A DNA stretch of 64,000 nt, taken from contig CM053327.1 in NCBI GenBank assembly GCA_028583605.1, forward strand, positions 5,207,316-5,271,315, in the 5' to 3' direction. The position numbers and the translations under genes are program-made. The first letter of the stretch is position 1; the number at the start of each line of letters is the position of its first letter. The notes under the pieces were generated by a model. It was not told the DNA's origin, searched no databases, and saw only the letters and a list, made by a program, of their open reading frames with translations. Source of the stretch: Dastarcus helophoroides. Taxonomy: Eukaryota; Arthropoda; Insecta; Coleoptera; Bothrideridae. This document shows, piece after piece, positions 35,282-48,382 of the stretch.

Positions 35282-38200
35282 TTATTGTTTTGATTCAAAT
35301 TCATCATCGTATTTGACACTCCTTCCATAAAGCGTGACGAAGGTGTAAGCTCCTTTCAAAATCTAAAAATTAATAACTACATTTAGAAGAGTCAACAGAA
35401 AGGATTAATATAAAATCCTGATATAAAACCACTACTAATAACCAAACATGCATATTTATATAGGTAATTTTGTAAAGTCTTACGGAAATAAAAAATTCAT
35501 TGCACAAAATGCCAAAAGATCCAGCAGTGAGCTTCTCTGACTTTTCCGACCTTACAGCTATAAAAAGTAACATTTTTTGCATTTCCAGATCCAAAATATA
35601 CCAATTACTTTCATAAATTTTTCCTGCAACAGATGAACTCTGAAAGCAAACGACATAATTATAAATTTAAAAGAAAATCTTTTACCGCATCTTTTAAAAA
35701 CTGACCACCACGACAAACTATAAATAGAAGAAGGAACCAACCACTAAAATGAATAAATTTTCCGATTTCTATAGGATGCTAAAATGAAAACAAGATGTTG
35801 ATTAGAATTGCATCTGTTGTCGTAATTACAATAACACAACTTGCCGTAATCTGATGAGAAGCAATCGTCACGAAATTGCACCCGGTCACGAAGACATGAC
35901 AAAACATGGTACTACTAAAACATCTGTTTAAGAGTTGACTACAACTGTGATAAATGGTTAAGACTTGATAATAAATGGCAAAATCAACTTACTTTATTAA
36001 ATGAAGGTGATACTTGACTGATTTGATAAGTAGAGCTTCCTTTTTCTGCTTCGATAATAACTCATTGTTAACAGTTACTAAGATAAGATTCCCTAAAAAA
36101 TAATATTTTGCCGCGATACCCGCGGATAATTCCAGCACCATGTAAGATATAAGAGTGGCCCCTACATAACAAATAGTGACGAAAATTAATTCAAATACAA
36201 AATATGCGTAATAATGTGACGGTTTTTGTAAATCGAAAGGCATTTTCGTCGATATTATTAATCCGCATACATCTTCAAAAACCAACGTTTTTTTTAATTT
36301 TTCGCATCTATCTTTTTGAAATAGGTGGAACTCGATGATAGCTGCAAAGGTTCCTGTTGCAATATAAGCGTACAAGATTTTGCCCCAATAATTGTACAAA
36401 TGAGCAACATTTTTCAATTCATCCGGATTGCTGAAAATATGATTACCGATAATTTTGTTGCGAATTTTTGAAATTACTTTTCTTTTTATAATCAGATCTT
36501 TTACAAAATATAGAGCCATGAGTAAAGATGTAATAAAGAGGGAATCGTCGATTGTGTCAATATCGATATTATCTGAAAATAAATTTTAATGATGATTACG
36601 GCAATGAAGTTCAGAAATGTGCCAAATAATTTAATTCAAAAATGTTGTATTTCTTAACATGCGCCACAGTGTATCTCTAATCGTTTTTAAAATTCTTTTA
36701 GTAACCTTATTAAAGATACACTGTAGAGAATGTATTTTTATGAGAAAAAATTAAACACTCGATTCTTTATTTCCAAAACATGTTACATTTTCCAGTTTAT
36801 TTATCCAGAAGTATGATAAGAAAATAAATATTTGATAAAAATAATAAAGACTCTATAAATGTAATGAATGCTCCATATAAAATCCAAGTGCTTATTAAAG
36901 TAATAAATGTTCGATAAAAATAATAGACGCTCCATAAATATAATAAATCTCTATATATCGTTTAGGTACCTTCTTGTTGAAATAATAATGTTTCAATAAA
37001 AAATGTGGAAGCGGGTTTAATAAAATAATTGCTATGTGTGAAATTAATAAATATTCCGTAAGAATAATATAGTCTTCCTAAATAAATTCAAATTATTGTT
37101 AAATTAATAAATATTTGTTAAAAAATTATAGGCTTGATTAATTTAGAGATGCCCAATGACAAATTCTAATGCTTCAGAGCATACTGTAACAAAATGTAAT
37201 TATAGAATTTAGTAAAGAATTTTTCTGGCAAAATTTGATAAGGGAAAGCGGCCGCGATAATGAATCAAACGGCAGATAAGCGCTCCAGAAATTTCCGCAA
37301 ACGGTAAGTCTCATTGGTACATTCGTTCTAGAAACCGAAACGGGATTTATAAATCCGTGGTCGGCTTTTTCTCAGTTAGTTAGTCAATGAGTTAGTTAGT
37401 TAAGCAGTGCTAGTGAGTCAATTGATCAGTAAAGTGAATTACAATTGTAATGTTCCGAGATCAGTTTGGAAATAAAGTGGTTACAATTCAATTTTTTAGT
37501 ATTTTTTAATATTTTTTTAATCTGCAAATTGTATTAAATTACGGGACCTTAATGGCAAAATTTTTTTCTATTTGTTCCTTTAGGGAAGTAGGAGTAGTAG
37601 TAGGACTAGTATAGTGGTAAACTCAAAAACACCTTTTTAGATATTAATTGAAAATTATTTAAAATTTGGGACTGTTTGTTTCCAAAACTATACTTAATCC
37701 AGTTTCTTCGTAAAATTTAATAATTTTTTTTAACTAGCCTCATATTTTTGGAGATATAACCTAAAGCTCTACTTTTTTAATTGAAACTATAGCAGGTAAT
37801 GATTTTACATAAAAGAACATTTTTTCTTCTTTTCAAAAATATACAGGTTATAACGAATTCGCTTCTTACTGCAGGGATCACAGAAACGGTAAGAAATACA
37901 GCATCAGTTAAATTAGGGCAAAGTTGCACAATTTGGCGACTAGTAATATGACCTCGAGAAATCGAAAATATCTCTTGCTGCTTTTGAGATTAAAAAAAAT
38001 TATAATAAATGTTTGCTTTTCTGAAGTGAATATTTCGCGTTAAGCGACTAAAAATACGGGATAAACGCCTGGATTTGTATGTAATACACCTATAAAGATT
38101 TTGCGTTACCAAAAAACGCTATTAGAACTACTAGTCTATTGCTCTACACTGCGTCACATTTCTTAAAACCTTTTCGACACTCGGATAATCCGACCTCCGG

Positions 38201-41200
38201 CTAATCCGGCACTGGCTAATCCGACAACCGAATAATCCGACACCCGGCTAATCCGCCTTCCGTATAATCCGAAAAATTAGTACATTGAGAACATGTTTTT
38301 TGAAATATCTTGAAATTTGTTATATCATAATTTAAAGTTTTCACTTCTGTCGGCAGTCCCCATAACTGCCCATTTTTTTTTCTTGGCCTTATTTGAAGAG
38401 TAATCAAAAAACTGAGGAGACTTTTTCACGGCGTTTTTTATCCATTACGAGATAACCTATAAAATGTTTTTATTAGACGTTTCGTCTTTCTGCTGCTAAC
38501 ATCAAGTAAGTTATTTCAAATACGGACCTGTAATTTTTATTGCATCTTTGTGAAGCATTTAAATCTCCAAACTTATTGATGTATGTGACCGATGTTGTAT
38601 CTCTTACTGTTTTGAGGATTCCTCTATTGAGAAGCGAATGGGATATCACCTGTATATGTTTATATGTATATGTATTTTAAGAAATGTAGTTGCTATGATT
38701 TTTCTATTAATTTGCGAGGTATTAAAAGCGGATTTGTGTTACATTTACCAATGAAAAAATTTCCTGGCAATCTAAGTGAGGTCAAATTTTAAAGAATCTA
38801 TCCCCTCCAGAGGAAGAGTGGTGGACGGTTTGTTTTATTCTGTTTAGGAGTTTTATAGACCATCCGGTAACAAAGTAGGTAAAAGCGTTCGTATTCTAAT
38901 ATCTTGAAATTAATCTTAAAGTTTAACAGTGAAGTAGATGTAGCTTCCGTAAAACAAGTTCATTTCCAAGAAACAAGAAGTGGTTAAACATTCGTATGCT
39001 TAACGCTTAATTACTGTAAAATTATTAAACTTACAAAAGGTTAGTTGGCACTGTTTCAAAAATATTTTAAGCCAATAAAAGGAAGGTCCAGGTTTCAATC
39101 CCAATCAAGGATTTAGTAACACAAAACCAAAAACTCTAATAAGTTTCAATCCCAATCAAGGATTTAGTAACACAAAACCAAAAACTCTAATAAGATAAGT
39201 AAAGGCTACGTAACAAGGAGGGGATAATTGCAAACCTAAACGATGATATATTCCCAAATTCTAGAATCACTCAAGTTTTACACTTTTGTGACATTACATG
39301 ATTTTTTCAAAATATTGATCAGGTATTCTTATCACTTGTGAACTTTAACAAATTCCTTCATCCTATACAGTCAAACCTACTCGTAATGATTTGCCATATA
39401 CTGAATTCCTCTATATAACGAATTTTTTCAGAGAACGTAACATTTTAAGTAAATTTATACGTAATATTACCTCCATTTAACGAATAGAATACCTCCTACG
39501 ACGAATTTTTGAATCAATATTTTTTAAGGTTTACTTATAAGGAAAGGTCGCGAAGTGTCCGGCGCCGATTTTGCTAATTTTTGGATATGTTTTAGAGGAC
39601 CAAAATTTAAGAGACACGTATTTTTTTTATCGGCTGATAAACGGTTTTAAGGGTAGTTTTACCCCCTCAAAGTTGGAGCAAAAAATGCAGATTTTGCTGT
39701 TTCTCACATACCAAAAATGATATTCGAGTCGTTTCTTTTTCCAAAAGTTTTGTTTTGACGAGAAATAAGAGAAAAAATTTTTTCAAAATTTTCCCACTCC
39801 CCTCATGGGGCAAACTACCCCATTTAGAAGTTTTTTAATCATAAAAATGGTACTTACGTTAGCAAAATTTTGAAAAAAATATATGTTATTTTATACACCA
39901 AAACTAATTTTACCTGTTTTTGGATTTTGTCGCAAAAAATTTTTTTGGGGAGTAAACACCACTTACAGGAATACGTATATGATAGGATGTATTTTTATGA
40001 TTATTGTTTTATTTTTTTTTCTGAAGCGAAGTATTTCGACGAGAAACGAATAAAATAATGTTTTAAGATTTTTTTGTGACCCCTCATCTCCACCCTCCAC
40101 CCTTCCCTTATAGGAGGCTGAGCTACCTACTTAAAAAACCGGAAAATTCGACATTATTATGATCCATCTACATCTATATACACCGAAAGAAAAGTTGACC
40201 AAAATTTTGTACCCCCACCCCTCCTGATAAGAATAAATTACCCCCTTATGAAGTTTTTAATTAACAAGATAATAGTCATTATAAGAGCTCAATTTTGAAA
40301 AATAAATGTTATTTTATACATCAAAATTAATTTTACCTGTATTTGGGTTTTGGTGAAGGAAAATATTTTGGGGGTAAACACCCTTTAACGCAAATATTTA
40401 TATATAATAGAAGATATATTTGTATAATTTTCGGTTCGTTATTTTTGAAACGAAGTATTTTAAAGAAGGTAGAGCAGGTAAGCAGTAGAGTGAGCCAGCT
40501 AGCTATCTACTTGAAAAACTGGAAATTCGAGATCATTGCTGTCTCTCTAGATACCACAAAAAAGAGTTTAGAAAGGTTTTAAATTTTTGCATTTCCTATT
40601 CCAGGTGATTTATCCTTCTGATAGAAATAGGACGCGAGGTGTGGCTGGAAAAATTATTTTTATTGTTTATTGTTGAAATATTTCGTTCCAGAAAAAAAAG
40701 AAAGGAATATCTTTACCGCCATAATAATATACACTTAAATGTTTTGGTAAATTCCCATATTTCTCGTGTAGGTATATCTAATATACAAAACTTCTAAATT
40801 TTTATAAAGTTCAGATAACTGACCGCAATTTTTATATAGATATTTTATATACGTATTTGCTCTAAAGGGTGTTTAACCTCAAAAATTTTTCTTCGACAAA
40901 CCCCAACAAAAATTCCATAAAATAAGTTTTGGTATATAAAATATAGTGTTTTTTTTTTAAAATTTTGCTGTTATAATGACAATTTTTTGAATACTTAAAA
41001 ACCTCAGAAAGGGGTAGTTTACCCCCTTACGAAGGTGCAAAATTTTAGAATTTTTTTCGTTGTATAAAAAGAGATCGTAATGATCTCGAATTTTCCGATT
41101 TTTTAAGTAGATGAGTCACCCTCTGGTAAGATAAGTTGGAGAGAGGGGAAGAGAGGTGACTGGAAAAGTTCAAAAAAATTAATTTTCTAATTCCTCGTTG

Positions 41201-43949
41201 AAATACTTCCTTTCAGATAAAAAAAGAATTAAAAATCATAGAAATACATCCTATTATATGCGTGTTTAACCTAAAGGGTGTTTACTCCCAAAATATTTTA
41301 CTTCACCAAAACCCAAATAAAAGTTAAATTAATTTTGATGTTTAAAATAACATTTATTTTTCAAAATTTAGCTGTTATAATGACTATTTTCTTGTTAATT
41401 AAAAATTTCATAAGGGGTAATTTACCCATATCAGGAGGGGTGGGGTTAAAAAAATTTGGTAAACTTTTCTTTTGGTGTATATAGGTAGTAGAGGGATCAT
41501 AATAATCTCGAATTTTTCGGTTTTTTAAGTAGGTAGCTCACCCTCCTATAAGGAAAGGGTGGAGGGTGGGGATGAGGGGTCACCGAAAAAATCTTAAAAA
41601 ATTAATTTTTTAGTTTCTCGTCGAAATACTTCGCTTCAGAAAAAAATAAAACAAAAATCATAAAAATACATCCTATCATATACGTATTCGTGTAAGTGGT
41701 GTTTACCCCCCCAAAAAATATTTTTCGATAAAATCCAAAAACAGGTAAAATTAGTTTTGGTGTATAAAATAACATATATTTTTTTCAAAATTTTGCTGAT
41801 GTAATTACCATTTTTATGATTAAAAAACTTCTAAATGGGGTAGTTTGCCGCCTTGAAGGGGGTGGAAAAGTTTTGAAAAAATATTTTTCCTTCACTTCTC
41901 GTCAAAGCAAAACTTTTGGAAAAAAAAAACGACTCGAATATCATTTTTTCTATGTGAGAAACAGCAAAATCTGCATTTTTTGTCCCAACTTTGAGGGGGT
42001 AAAACTACCCTTAAAACCGTTTATCAGCCGATAAAAAAAATACGTGTCTCTTAGATTTTGGTCCTTTAAAACATATCCAAAAATTAGCAAAATCGGCGCC
42101 GGACACTTCGCGACCTTTCCTTGTTAGTTTTAATAATGCCCTTCCGTTCAGAGAAAGTTCTTAATACCTCATGCTAATAACATTCCAAGGTTTGATTCGT
42201 TTTTTAATAGCCTGTCCTTCAAAATAAGTAAATACTACATTTTTGGGATACCCCTTTGTAGTATAAAAGGGTTTTACATTTTGAGAACACACCAGAACTT
42301 GTTTTTAATGTGTTAAGTAAATGTGAAGTATTTTTTGAACAGCAAACATTTTCTAAATTCTCTCTTCAAACAGAAAGAACAGATTTTTCAAATTAAATTT
42401 AATTTATATGTTTGTTTATATATTTTTAAATAATTGTGTAATACGAAAATTTACATGTGATTTGTACATTTTTGATGCTACCTCCCTATAACAACAACCT
42501 CTCTATAGCGATTTTTTTTTGTATGATCTTGGAACTCGCTATATGGAGGTTTGACTGTATTTTATTTTACATTTGGATCACGTTTTTTTTTATTGCTTTT
42601 GCATTTGTTACTGTTTTATATGGTATTTAAAAGAAGTCGTTTTATAGTGTTGTTATAATTATTTCAGGATATTATTTATTTGTGTTTGCCAAAATGCTTA
42701 GAACTCTCATCGGGGGAAGTGTAGTAATATTACTTGTTTAAAAACATATTTTGCTGCAGATAACGAATTTTGATTAAACATTTGGTTTTTTTCTGAGTTG
42801 GTGATTACACTATTCAAGGCAAAAAGCGACAAAGTGCTCTCGCTTCCAGGAAATTAACATATTTGATCGAAACTTCATTTTCTTGAATCTAGCACTGTTA
42901 AACTCTGCGGTTACTTTAAAAGTGTAGCGTTTATTCACCTCGTTTTACGGATCCGCTCATAAAATTCCCAAAGTGAGTAAAGCTAACCACTTTTATCTTG
43001 CCGTAGCCGTTGACCGTCCACCGAAGGAGGACATCAAGTGACAAGCCAGAAAATTTTCTCATTGGCAGCTGTATCACATCAACTCGCGTTTAACACATAA
43101 ATAAATTAATAGAAACTACGTCGTAACTTCATCATTCCTTCAAACAAATTTACAACTCCAAAGCCATGACTCCAATTAAAAAATCAGTTACATTATCAAA
43201 TTCTAGGAGAAAAGCGGCATTAAGAAGAACTTTAATAAAATGTTTGTAGTTAACCGGAAACAAACTACAAAGAGTGTAACATTGTAAATTTTTTTTTTTC
43301 AAAATGTGCTTAAACTGTTAAAAATAGAACATATTTGTTATGATCAGCTGATGATTTGTCTCAAAAATTTGGCCTAGGCTTGTAAAAACCTCGATCCTCT
43401 ATCTCTGTTGGAAATAATAACAGATCAAAACCATCGAAAATGGGATGCACGGTACTGAAGTAGAAATAGTACAAAAATATACATATTAAAGTAAAGAATC
43501 TGAGGAAGTGAAAAAACAAATTAAATAGGTAATTTTAACTTACAAATAAAAAACGACCTAGACTGAAAGAGCTCAGAGAATTTGGATACCCTAATGCGCA
43601 GACAAAGGCTTTGAACATCCGTCATATTCAGAGTTTCAGTCTCTGATTCCCAACCTTTGAATCTAACAATAAATGCCCCAGCCCATCGGCCTATGCATTA
43701 GAGGTAATTTTAAAGCAAATTAGTTTTGAGAAGCCATTTAAAATATGTTCAAAGAACTAACTGTTACCTACTGTTTTTCACGTAAACATAATGTGATATA
43801 AGTCCGAGCCAAATAATACATGGCTGCAACAATATAAATGCCGCTTTTAAACAGTAAAAAGCCGAAGAATGGGATTCGTCCATTGGCCAAAAATTTAACA
43901 ATTTGCATAATGTAACAGTCGTTTCCATCAACTTGGTGCTTCTTTCCAT
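35282..43949 (-). CDS. Odorant receptor OR-B (7tm_6), six exons
   Basis: Insect odorant receptor of 393 residues, expected to form an odour-gated channel with Orco. Exons on the - strand: 43949-43772, 36572-35993, 35938-35845, 35778-35686, 35639-35484, 35362-35282. Phases are 1, 2, 0, 0, 0 and every reading frame is open. Seen motifs: CKLLNFWP, IIWLGLISHYVYVK (membrane segment), DVCGLIISTKMPFDLQKPS, YYFLGNLILVTVNNELLSK, CHVFVTGCNF, LTAGSFGIL and ILKGAYTFVTLY. Exons 2-6 lie within 1.3 kb, but intron 1 is 7.2 kb and filled with repeats. Intron 3 uses a GC donor (ACG|GCAAGT). OR-C is the closest relative (about 70-75% identical by eye in exons 4 and 5). The start at 43949 matches the other two genes. 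A poly(A) signal lies at 35174. Confidence 0.9.
36815..37150. repeat. Degenerate tandem repeat in OR-B intron 1
   Basis: Recurring words of the form AATAAATGTTCGATAAAAAT, AATAGACGCTCCATAAAT and relatives, four to five irregular copies about 70-90 nt apart. No coding potential. Confidence 0.5.
37185..37485 (+). repeat. Candidate solo LTR
   Basis: A 301-bp block begins TGTAAC and ends GTTACA, contains a TATA-like TTTATAAATCCG (about 37345) and an AATAAAG (about 37471) near its end, and has the pyrimidine- and repeat-rich R/U5 look of insect LTRs (CAGTTAGTTAGTCAATGAG). No internal retrotransposon sequence and no clear target duplication flank it, so the call is tentative. Confidence 0.4.
38165..38282. 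repeat. Short TAATCCGAC tandem repeats
   Basis: Five to six imperfect copies of a 16-20 nt unit (GGCTAATCCGACACCC and variants). Such words occur in pogo/Tigger-like elements, so this may be a fragment of one. Confidence 0.55.
39092..39193. repeat. Perfect 51-bp tandem duplication
   Basis: Units 39092-39142 and 39143-39193 are identical, starting GTTTCAATCCCAATCAAGG. Only two copies and no further structure. Confidence 0.95.
39368..42557. mobile_element. Pogo/Tc1-mariner-like non-autonomous element
   Basis: The ends are CAGTCAAACCTACTCGTAAT at the left and, on the other strand, CAGTCAAACCTCCATATAGC at the right, flanked by TA on both sides (39366-39367, 42558-42559). Ends of this form with a TA duplication are typical of pogo/Tigger-like elements. 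No transposase is visible. Its roughly 610 bp of own sequence are split by the large foldback at 39541-42120. It lies in OR-B intron 1. Confidence 0.8.
39541..42120. mobile_element. 2.6-kb long-palindrome foldback element
   Basis: Both arms are about 1.28 kb and nearly identical: GGAAAGGTCGCGAAGTGTCC at the left and GGACACTTCGCGACCTTTCC at the right, and matching continues inward (for example 39900-40020 with 41640-41780). Within each arm a unit of about 420 bp repeats in diverged form (39760-40140 and 40190-40600, marked by GGGGAGTAAACACC and GGGGGTAAACACCC). The axis is near 40830. No protein is encoded; ORFs at 39870, 40343, 41278 and 41816 are frames of the arms. The arms are better conserved than the surrounding element, so insertion was later. 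Confidence 0.85.
42558..43771. other. Rest of OR-B intron 1, 5' part
   Basis: No gene. About 43580-43700 resembles 56220-56340, which is at the matching place in intron 1 of OR-C, so this is shared duplicated intron sequence. Confidence 0.4.
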
Positions 43950-44460
43950 TTTCAGTGAATGTTGATTGTATTAATTTTTTGATGATGGATTCTAGAGAAA
44001 CTAAAGTTCTTTATTTTCTAGACGATGCCTTTTAAAACTTTTATGGTGAAGCTTACTTCTCAAATATTGTGTAAATATAGCTCCATTATTTGAATACGAT
44101 AATATGTCTGTACTCTCCAAGCTCTATTTCACGATGGTAACAATTTTATCATGCAAGTAATTTATCGCCATAACACTTATTACCGTCAATTAACGCTATC
44201 ACTCAATTTGAAAACTAATAAAGATTTCACCAAGCAGTTAAACCTAGGATTATATTTAATTTTCTTAACATGCCGTCGGTTTGGAATAAAATTTAATAAT
44301 TTAATGAGCAGATACTATTTTCTTACAAATTCTCAAGGTTTGAAAACTTATTTATAATAAAGTAAATGTCTTTAGCAATTAATTAAATATTTGTTCGATG
44401 AATTAAACAAATATTTTAATAAATATTCTATTAAGCAAAAATAAAATTGTAATTTCGAAA
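43950..44460 (-). promoter_or_regulatory. Upstream region of OR-B, shared with OR-C
   Basis: The block from about 43990 to 44350 aligns with 62930-63300 (shared words such as TTATGGTGAAGCTTACTTCTC against TTATGGTGGAAGTTATTTCTC, GATGGTAACAATTTTAT, TAATTTAATG, TATTTTCTTA). It therefore belongs to the duplicated receptor unit and probably carries the promoter. No TATA box or factor site is claimed. Confidence 0.45.
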
Positions 44461-46373
44461 ATGTATTTCCAACTAGCACCACCCGCAACTTTGTTTGCAT
44501 CATTTTAAAAACGGAAAGATTTTTTGAGATATTGTAAAAATTTTTGACAATTCCTTCGACTGATTAGAGGGAAAAAAATAACATCATCAAAATTATTTCT
44601 TGGAATAAGAAATAAAAAATATGTGGTTCCCAGTGACGGCCAGTGCATATTTAATTGGAGGGCGCAGATTAAAAAAATAAAATCTCACCTTAGTTAACGA
44701 TCGATTTCAGATTCAATTTACTAGTTCAGTATTACAGTAGAGCTATACAGATGTACATAAAACGTATATTTCTCAAATTAAAAATTTTTTCGTTCTCCCG
44801 GAAATAAACTGTTAGCCACCTTACCTTTAGGAGTGAAATTAATGGTTACAATGTTCTATTTAAACTACTCATAAACACACAAACTTGATTTTTATAAATA
44901 AAATCTGTTTTCGATATCTCAAAGAAATAAAGTGTTCTGTTATTTTCTCGTCTAAATGGTCAATACCCTGCACAACATATTTGTTGACGAATGTTACTGC
45001 TAAAGTATGGTAATTATTTATGGTATTGCTTCTGTTTTTAATCGAGACCCACATTTGTTTTGATAAGCAGAAGTTGCAGCTCCAAAAATGCTAACGAAAT
45101 AGTAATAGCTGAAAATCGACTCTTAAAATTGTTCCATCATTAGCGTGATATCCAGATAAGAAAGTTTTAGTATGTTGTAATCATAGTTGATAGAATTACG
45201 ATTAGCATACAGGCTAGAATTGTGGGTGATTCTATTATACTTTTTCATGTTATAAATCGGCAGTATGAATGTCTAGAAATAAATTTTTAGAAAAATATCT
45301 GAAATACATACACTAAGCTTTGGATATTCTGTCACGCAATTTTTGTAAATATTTAATTACTCTGGAAATGTCGATCGCTTTTTCAAAAAAAAGATAAAAA
45401 AAAATAGATGAAATAAAATTTCAGATTTAATTTAGAAAAAGCCAAAATATCTAAGCAAACTTGACATTTACCTAAAAAATGATTCTCTGCATTTCGATTT
45501 CGGTTCTAAAATGTTTACTTTAATTATATTCGACTTTCTTAATAATTTCAATATTCAAAACTTCAAAATATTTATCAAAAGACGAAAGCCTGACCAGCCT
45601 TAAAACGTTTTTGTTAATGAGTTTATTTTTGATACTTTCCAGTCTTTTTTTAATATTTATGTGTATTTCATTCAAAGTCACTCACAAGTACCAGTAAATT
45701 AAGATATCATTATTTTATACTTAAAAACTAGTATCACTTGTGGTCGAAAATCGACCAATTTTATAATGTAAAGAGTGAAATTGTTTTTCACATAAAATTT
45801 TGGTTTTTTTTAAATATTAACTCAAAATTTGAACTTTATTTTGGAGAATTGACTTTTCAAGTGGAGAATTGACTTTCCAAATTTCGATTTTTTTGTGTTA
45901 ATATATTTTTGAAAATTTCAACTACTTCCTAAATATTTCAAATGTTCTTGTGAATTTGGACTGGTTGATCCTTTTGACTCTTTTTTAAAATATCTAGTTT
46001 TTTTAAATCCGACTTTTTTTAAAATATTGATTTTTTTAAATTTAAACTATACTTTTTTTGAAGACTTTAACTTATACATGTTAGCGGTATCTGTATAATC
46101 GTAACGTGGTGGAAACTTAGCCATGTCAGAAGGGCGAACCGAGGAATGAAGCGAGAATGAAGTAACATTACGCATGCAGTCTTCGAGAGTAATGCGATGA
46201 TCAACAAGCCTGAGTCAAGTTGTAATGAGAGATTCATAGACTTATTTAGTTTATTAATGTTTTTTATTTGGGGAAAATACTTTCCCTATTATTCCTGTAC
46301 ACTAATATCAGAAGTGGTATATCTCCTTGTGCAGATAAAGGAGGAAGGACCAAAAATTGAAAAGTGATATTTA
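44461..46373. other. No recognised gene; AT array and LTR-like tract
   Basis: AT-rich. 45380-46070 shows the degenerate GAAATTTT-type words, mostly T-rich on the + strand. 46080-46310 has balanced composition, and its words (GTAATGAGAGATTCATAGAC, ATATCAGAAGTGG) are reminiscent of the end of an LTR and the start of a retroelement, but no paired LTR was found. Confidence 0.35.
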
Positions 46374-47033
46374 GTGCGTTTAGTTCTAGTAAAACAAAGA
46401 GCGATAATCGAGAAACGACGCCCCAAGCTACATGAATCGGAAATAGTGACCCATGACTCTGAGAATAAACTCTGTCACCAACAAAGTGTAAATGATGTGG
46501 AAATTTCAACAAAAAAGCAACCAAAATCTTTAAATACAAAATATCGAAATTTTATCATGTCCACCGCCCAAAGGTCTCAAACTTTCAAGACAGTCGGATC
46601 AAACCAGTGCGCTTTTTATCTGATGTCACCAGTTTCAGCGCATATTCGATTCGATCCTGACGACACCCCATTTATGACGCTTGAAGGGATGGATGGCGTC
46701 ATCAAAATTCAGCTGGAACCTGATCGTGTTTTAATAACAGGAGATGCCCTTCGATAGTGAGCGGCGAGATGTTATGAACACTATAAGCCTGCCGTGCGCG
46801 ACTGAGTTTCATTTCGTTGGGACTCTTAAGTGGTTTTTCCCAAACAATATGCTACCTGCTACACGCCGACTCGCGTTTATGATTCATCAACTCAAAAGAC
46901 ACTTGAATGGAATATGTACAGGATAAGGCGATATAAAATCCAATCGAAATCGGAACATCGTCAAACTCTTCTGGAACAAAGCAGCCTAAATGAAAAAGTC
47001 ACATTGAAGATGCAAGTTATTCATCCATTGTAA
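46374..47033 (+). pseudogene. Broken unrecognised frame, possibly from a retroelement
   Basis: One frame runs 127 codons from 46374 to a stop at 46755-46757, then continues with several stops to a run of 67 codons ending at 47033. The first part is lysine-rich and hydrophilic, followed by a more globular segment (SAHIRFDPDDTPFMTLEGMD). The last part is basic (WNMYRIRRYKIQSKSEHRQ). I cannot assign a family. The position after an LTR-like tract suggests an insect retroelement remnant. Confidence 0.35.
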
Positions 47034-48162
47034 CAGATTCACTAACCACGATCCCTAACCACGAACACCTGGACCTAAGAAGTCTACTAGTAATTCCGAT
47101 AAAAATAGTTGCAAATCTGTGGAAATCAATGGACGAGCAATAAAAAAAAGAGTTTAATTATGTCATATGAATGTATCCTGAAAATGACCAAATCAAACGA
47201 GTTAAATGCGAACATTATTTATTTATTGTGAGCAACATTAAAATGCGAAAAATAACGTAAATGAGCTATTTGTTTGCTTGAAGCAGAAGATAGTTTAAAT
47301 TCGAGGAAGACTCCACCAGATGACATCTTTAATTGCCCTCACAAGGCCGTTGTCGAAGCCCGAGTTTAAATCACAAATAGCTCTCTTGAGCTGGATTAAA
47401 ATTTCTGCGCTACAAGTTATCGCCTCGGTTTATTTAAAATAGGAGACCTTCTTGAAGTCAAAGATTCTCTGCTAGGCAGCCAAAGAAACTTGAAAGTCAA
47501 ATATCAACAGCCGTATACCTGGAACCAGGAACTTCTAGTCTCCGCCATATATTCTTCCTAATCTATTGCCCAACGAAAGATCTATACTTTGAAAAAAAAA
47601 CAGATGCTCAACAATCAATTAAGACCCTGGTATGTTACAGAATAATAAACAAATGTGAGTAGAAATTATATTTCTGGTACAATGCATTTTACTTGATTCA
47701 AAACAAATATTGAAAAGGTTGTGGCGATGTTGGTTTGATTAGAACATAAAAACTTCATTTATATAAATATTATATTAACTAGGAATAACAGTGAACAGAT
47801 GGACTAACTATCTTCAAGATCCGAACAGAACTGATTCTCGTTGAATTTTTTCTTCTCCGCTTTACCTAAAAGTGGAGGTTCTCTCGTCTTCTAGAAATAA
47901 TGTTAATGGCATTCTGAGAAATTACTATTCTGAAAACTCTAATGATATTGGTACGTATTTACGCTTATCAAGAAAGATCCTAAAATCTCAATGACGATTT
48001 CAATTAGGTCATTAGGACGTAATGATAATTCTGTTTACGCTGGTACATTATTCCTAGAAGGTACGCTACAAGGTCAAAAAATAAAAGACATAATTAATTG
48101 TTATTGAAGTTGTTTCTACATTTTTACAATGTTACACAACACTTTCACCAGAAAGACGAACA

Positions 48163-48290
48163 GTGGCGATCCCACTGTGCTAAAGGAGTGGCGATCCCAC
48201 TCGATGAAATACTACCACCCGAAACACGGCTAGATGTGATTCCACTATGTTAAAGGAATGGCGACCCCATTCGAAGAAATACTACACACA
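48163..48290. repeat. Two-copy ~60-bp tandem repeat
   Basis: Two diverged copies share the plan G-TGGCGATCCCACT, then GCTAAAGGAGTGGCGATCCC, then GA-GAAATACTAC. Within each copy the word TGGCGATCCCA itself occurs twice or nearly so. Confidence 0.65.
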
Positions 48291-48379
48291 CAGCAAATGA
48301 GGTGGATCGGTATTATAATAGCAAAGGGAAATTGGGCAAAGAATATAAAAGCAGAAATGAGAAACAACTTAACAAATCT

Positions 48380-48382
<3 letters not shown>

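Noticed and set aside
39092..39193. CRISPR-like look of GTTTCAATCCCAATCAAGG repeats
   Set aside because: Only two copies in a perfect 51-bp tandem duplication, no distinct spacers and no cas genes, in an insect genome.
43580..43710. Relation to the 380-bp tandem repeat at 32 kb
   Set aside because: Only short shared words (CAGACCAATAGGTTTGAAC-like); the match to intron 1 of OR-C is much better explained by gene duplication.
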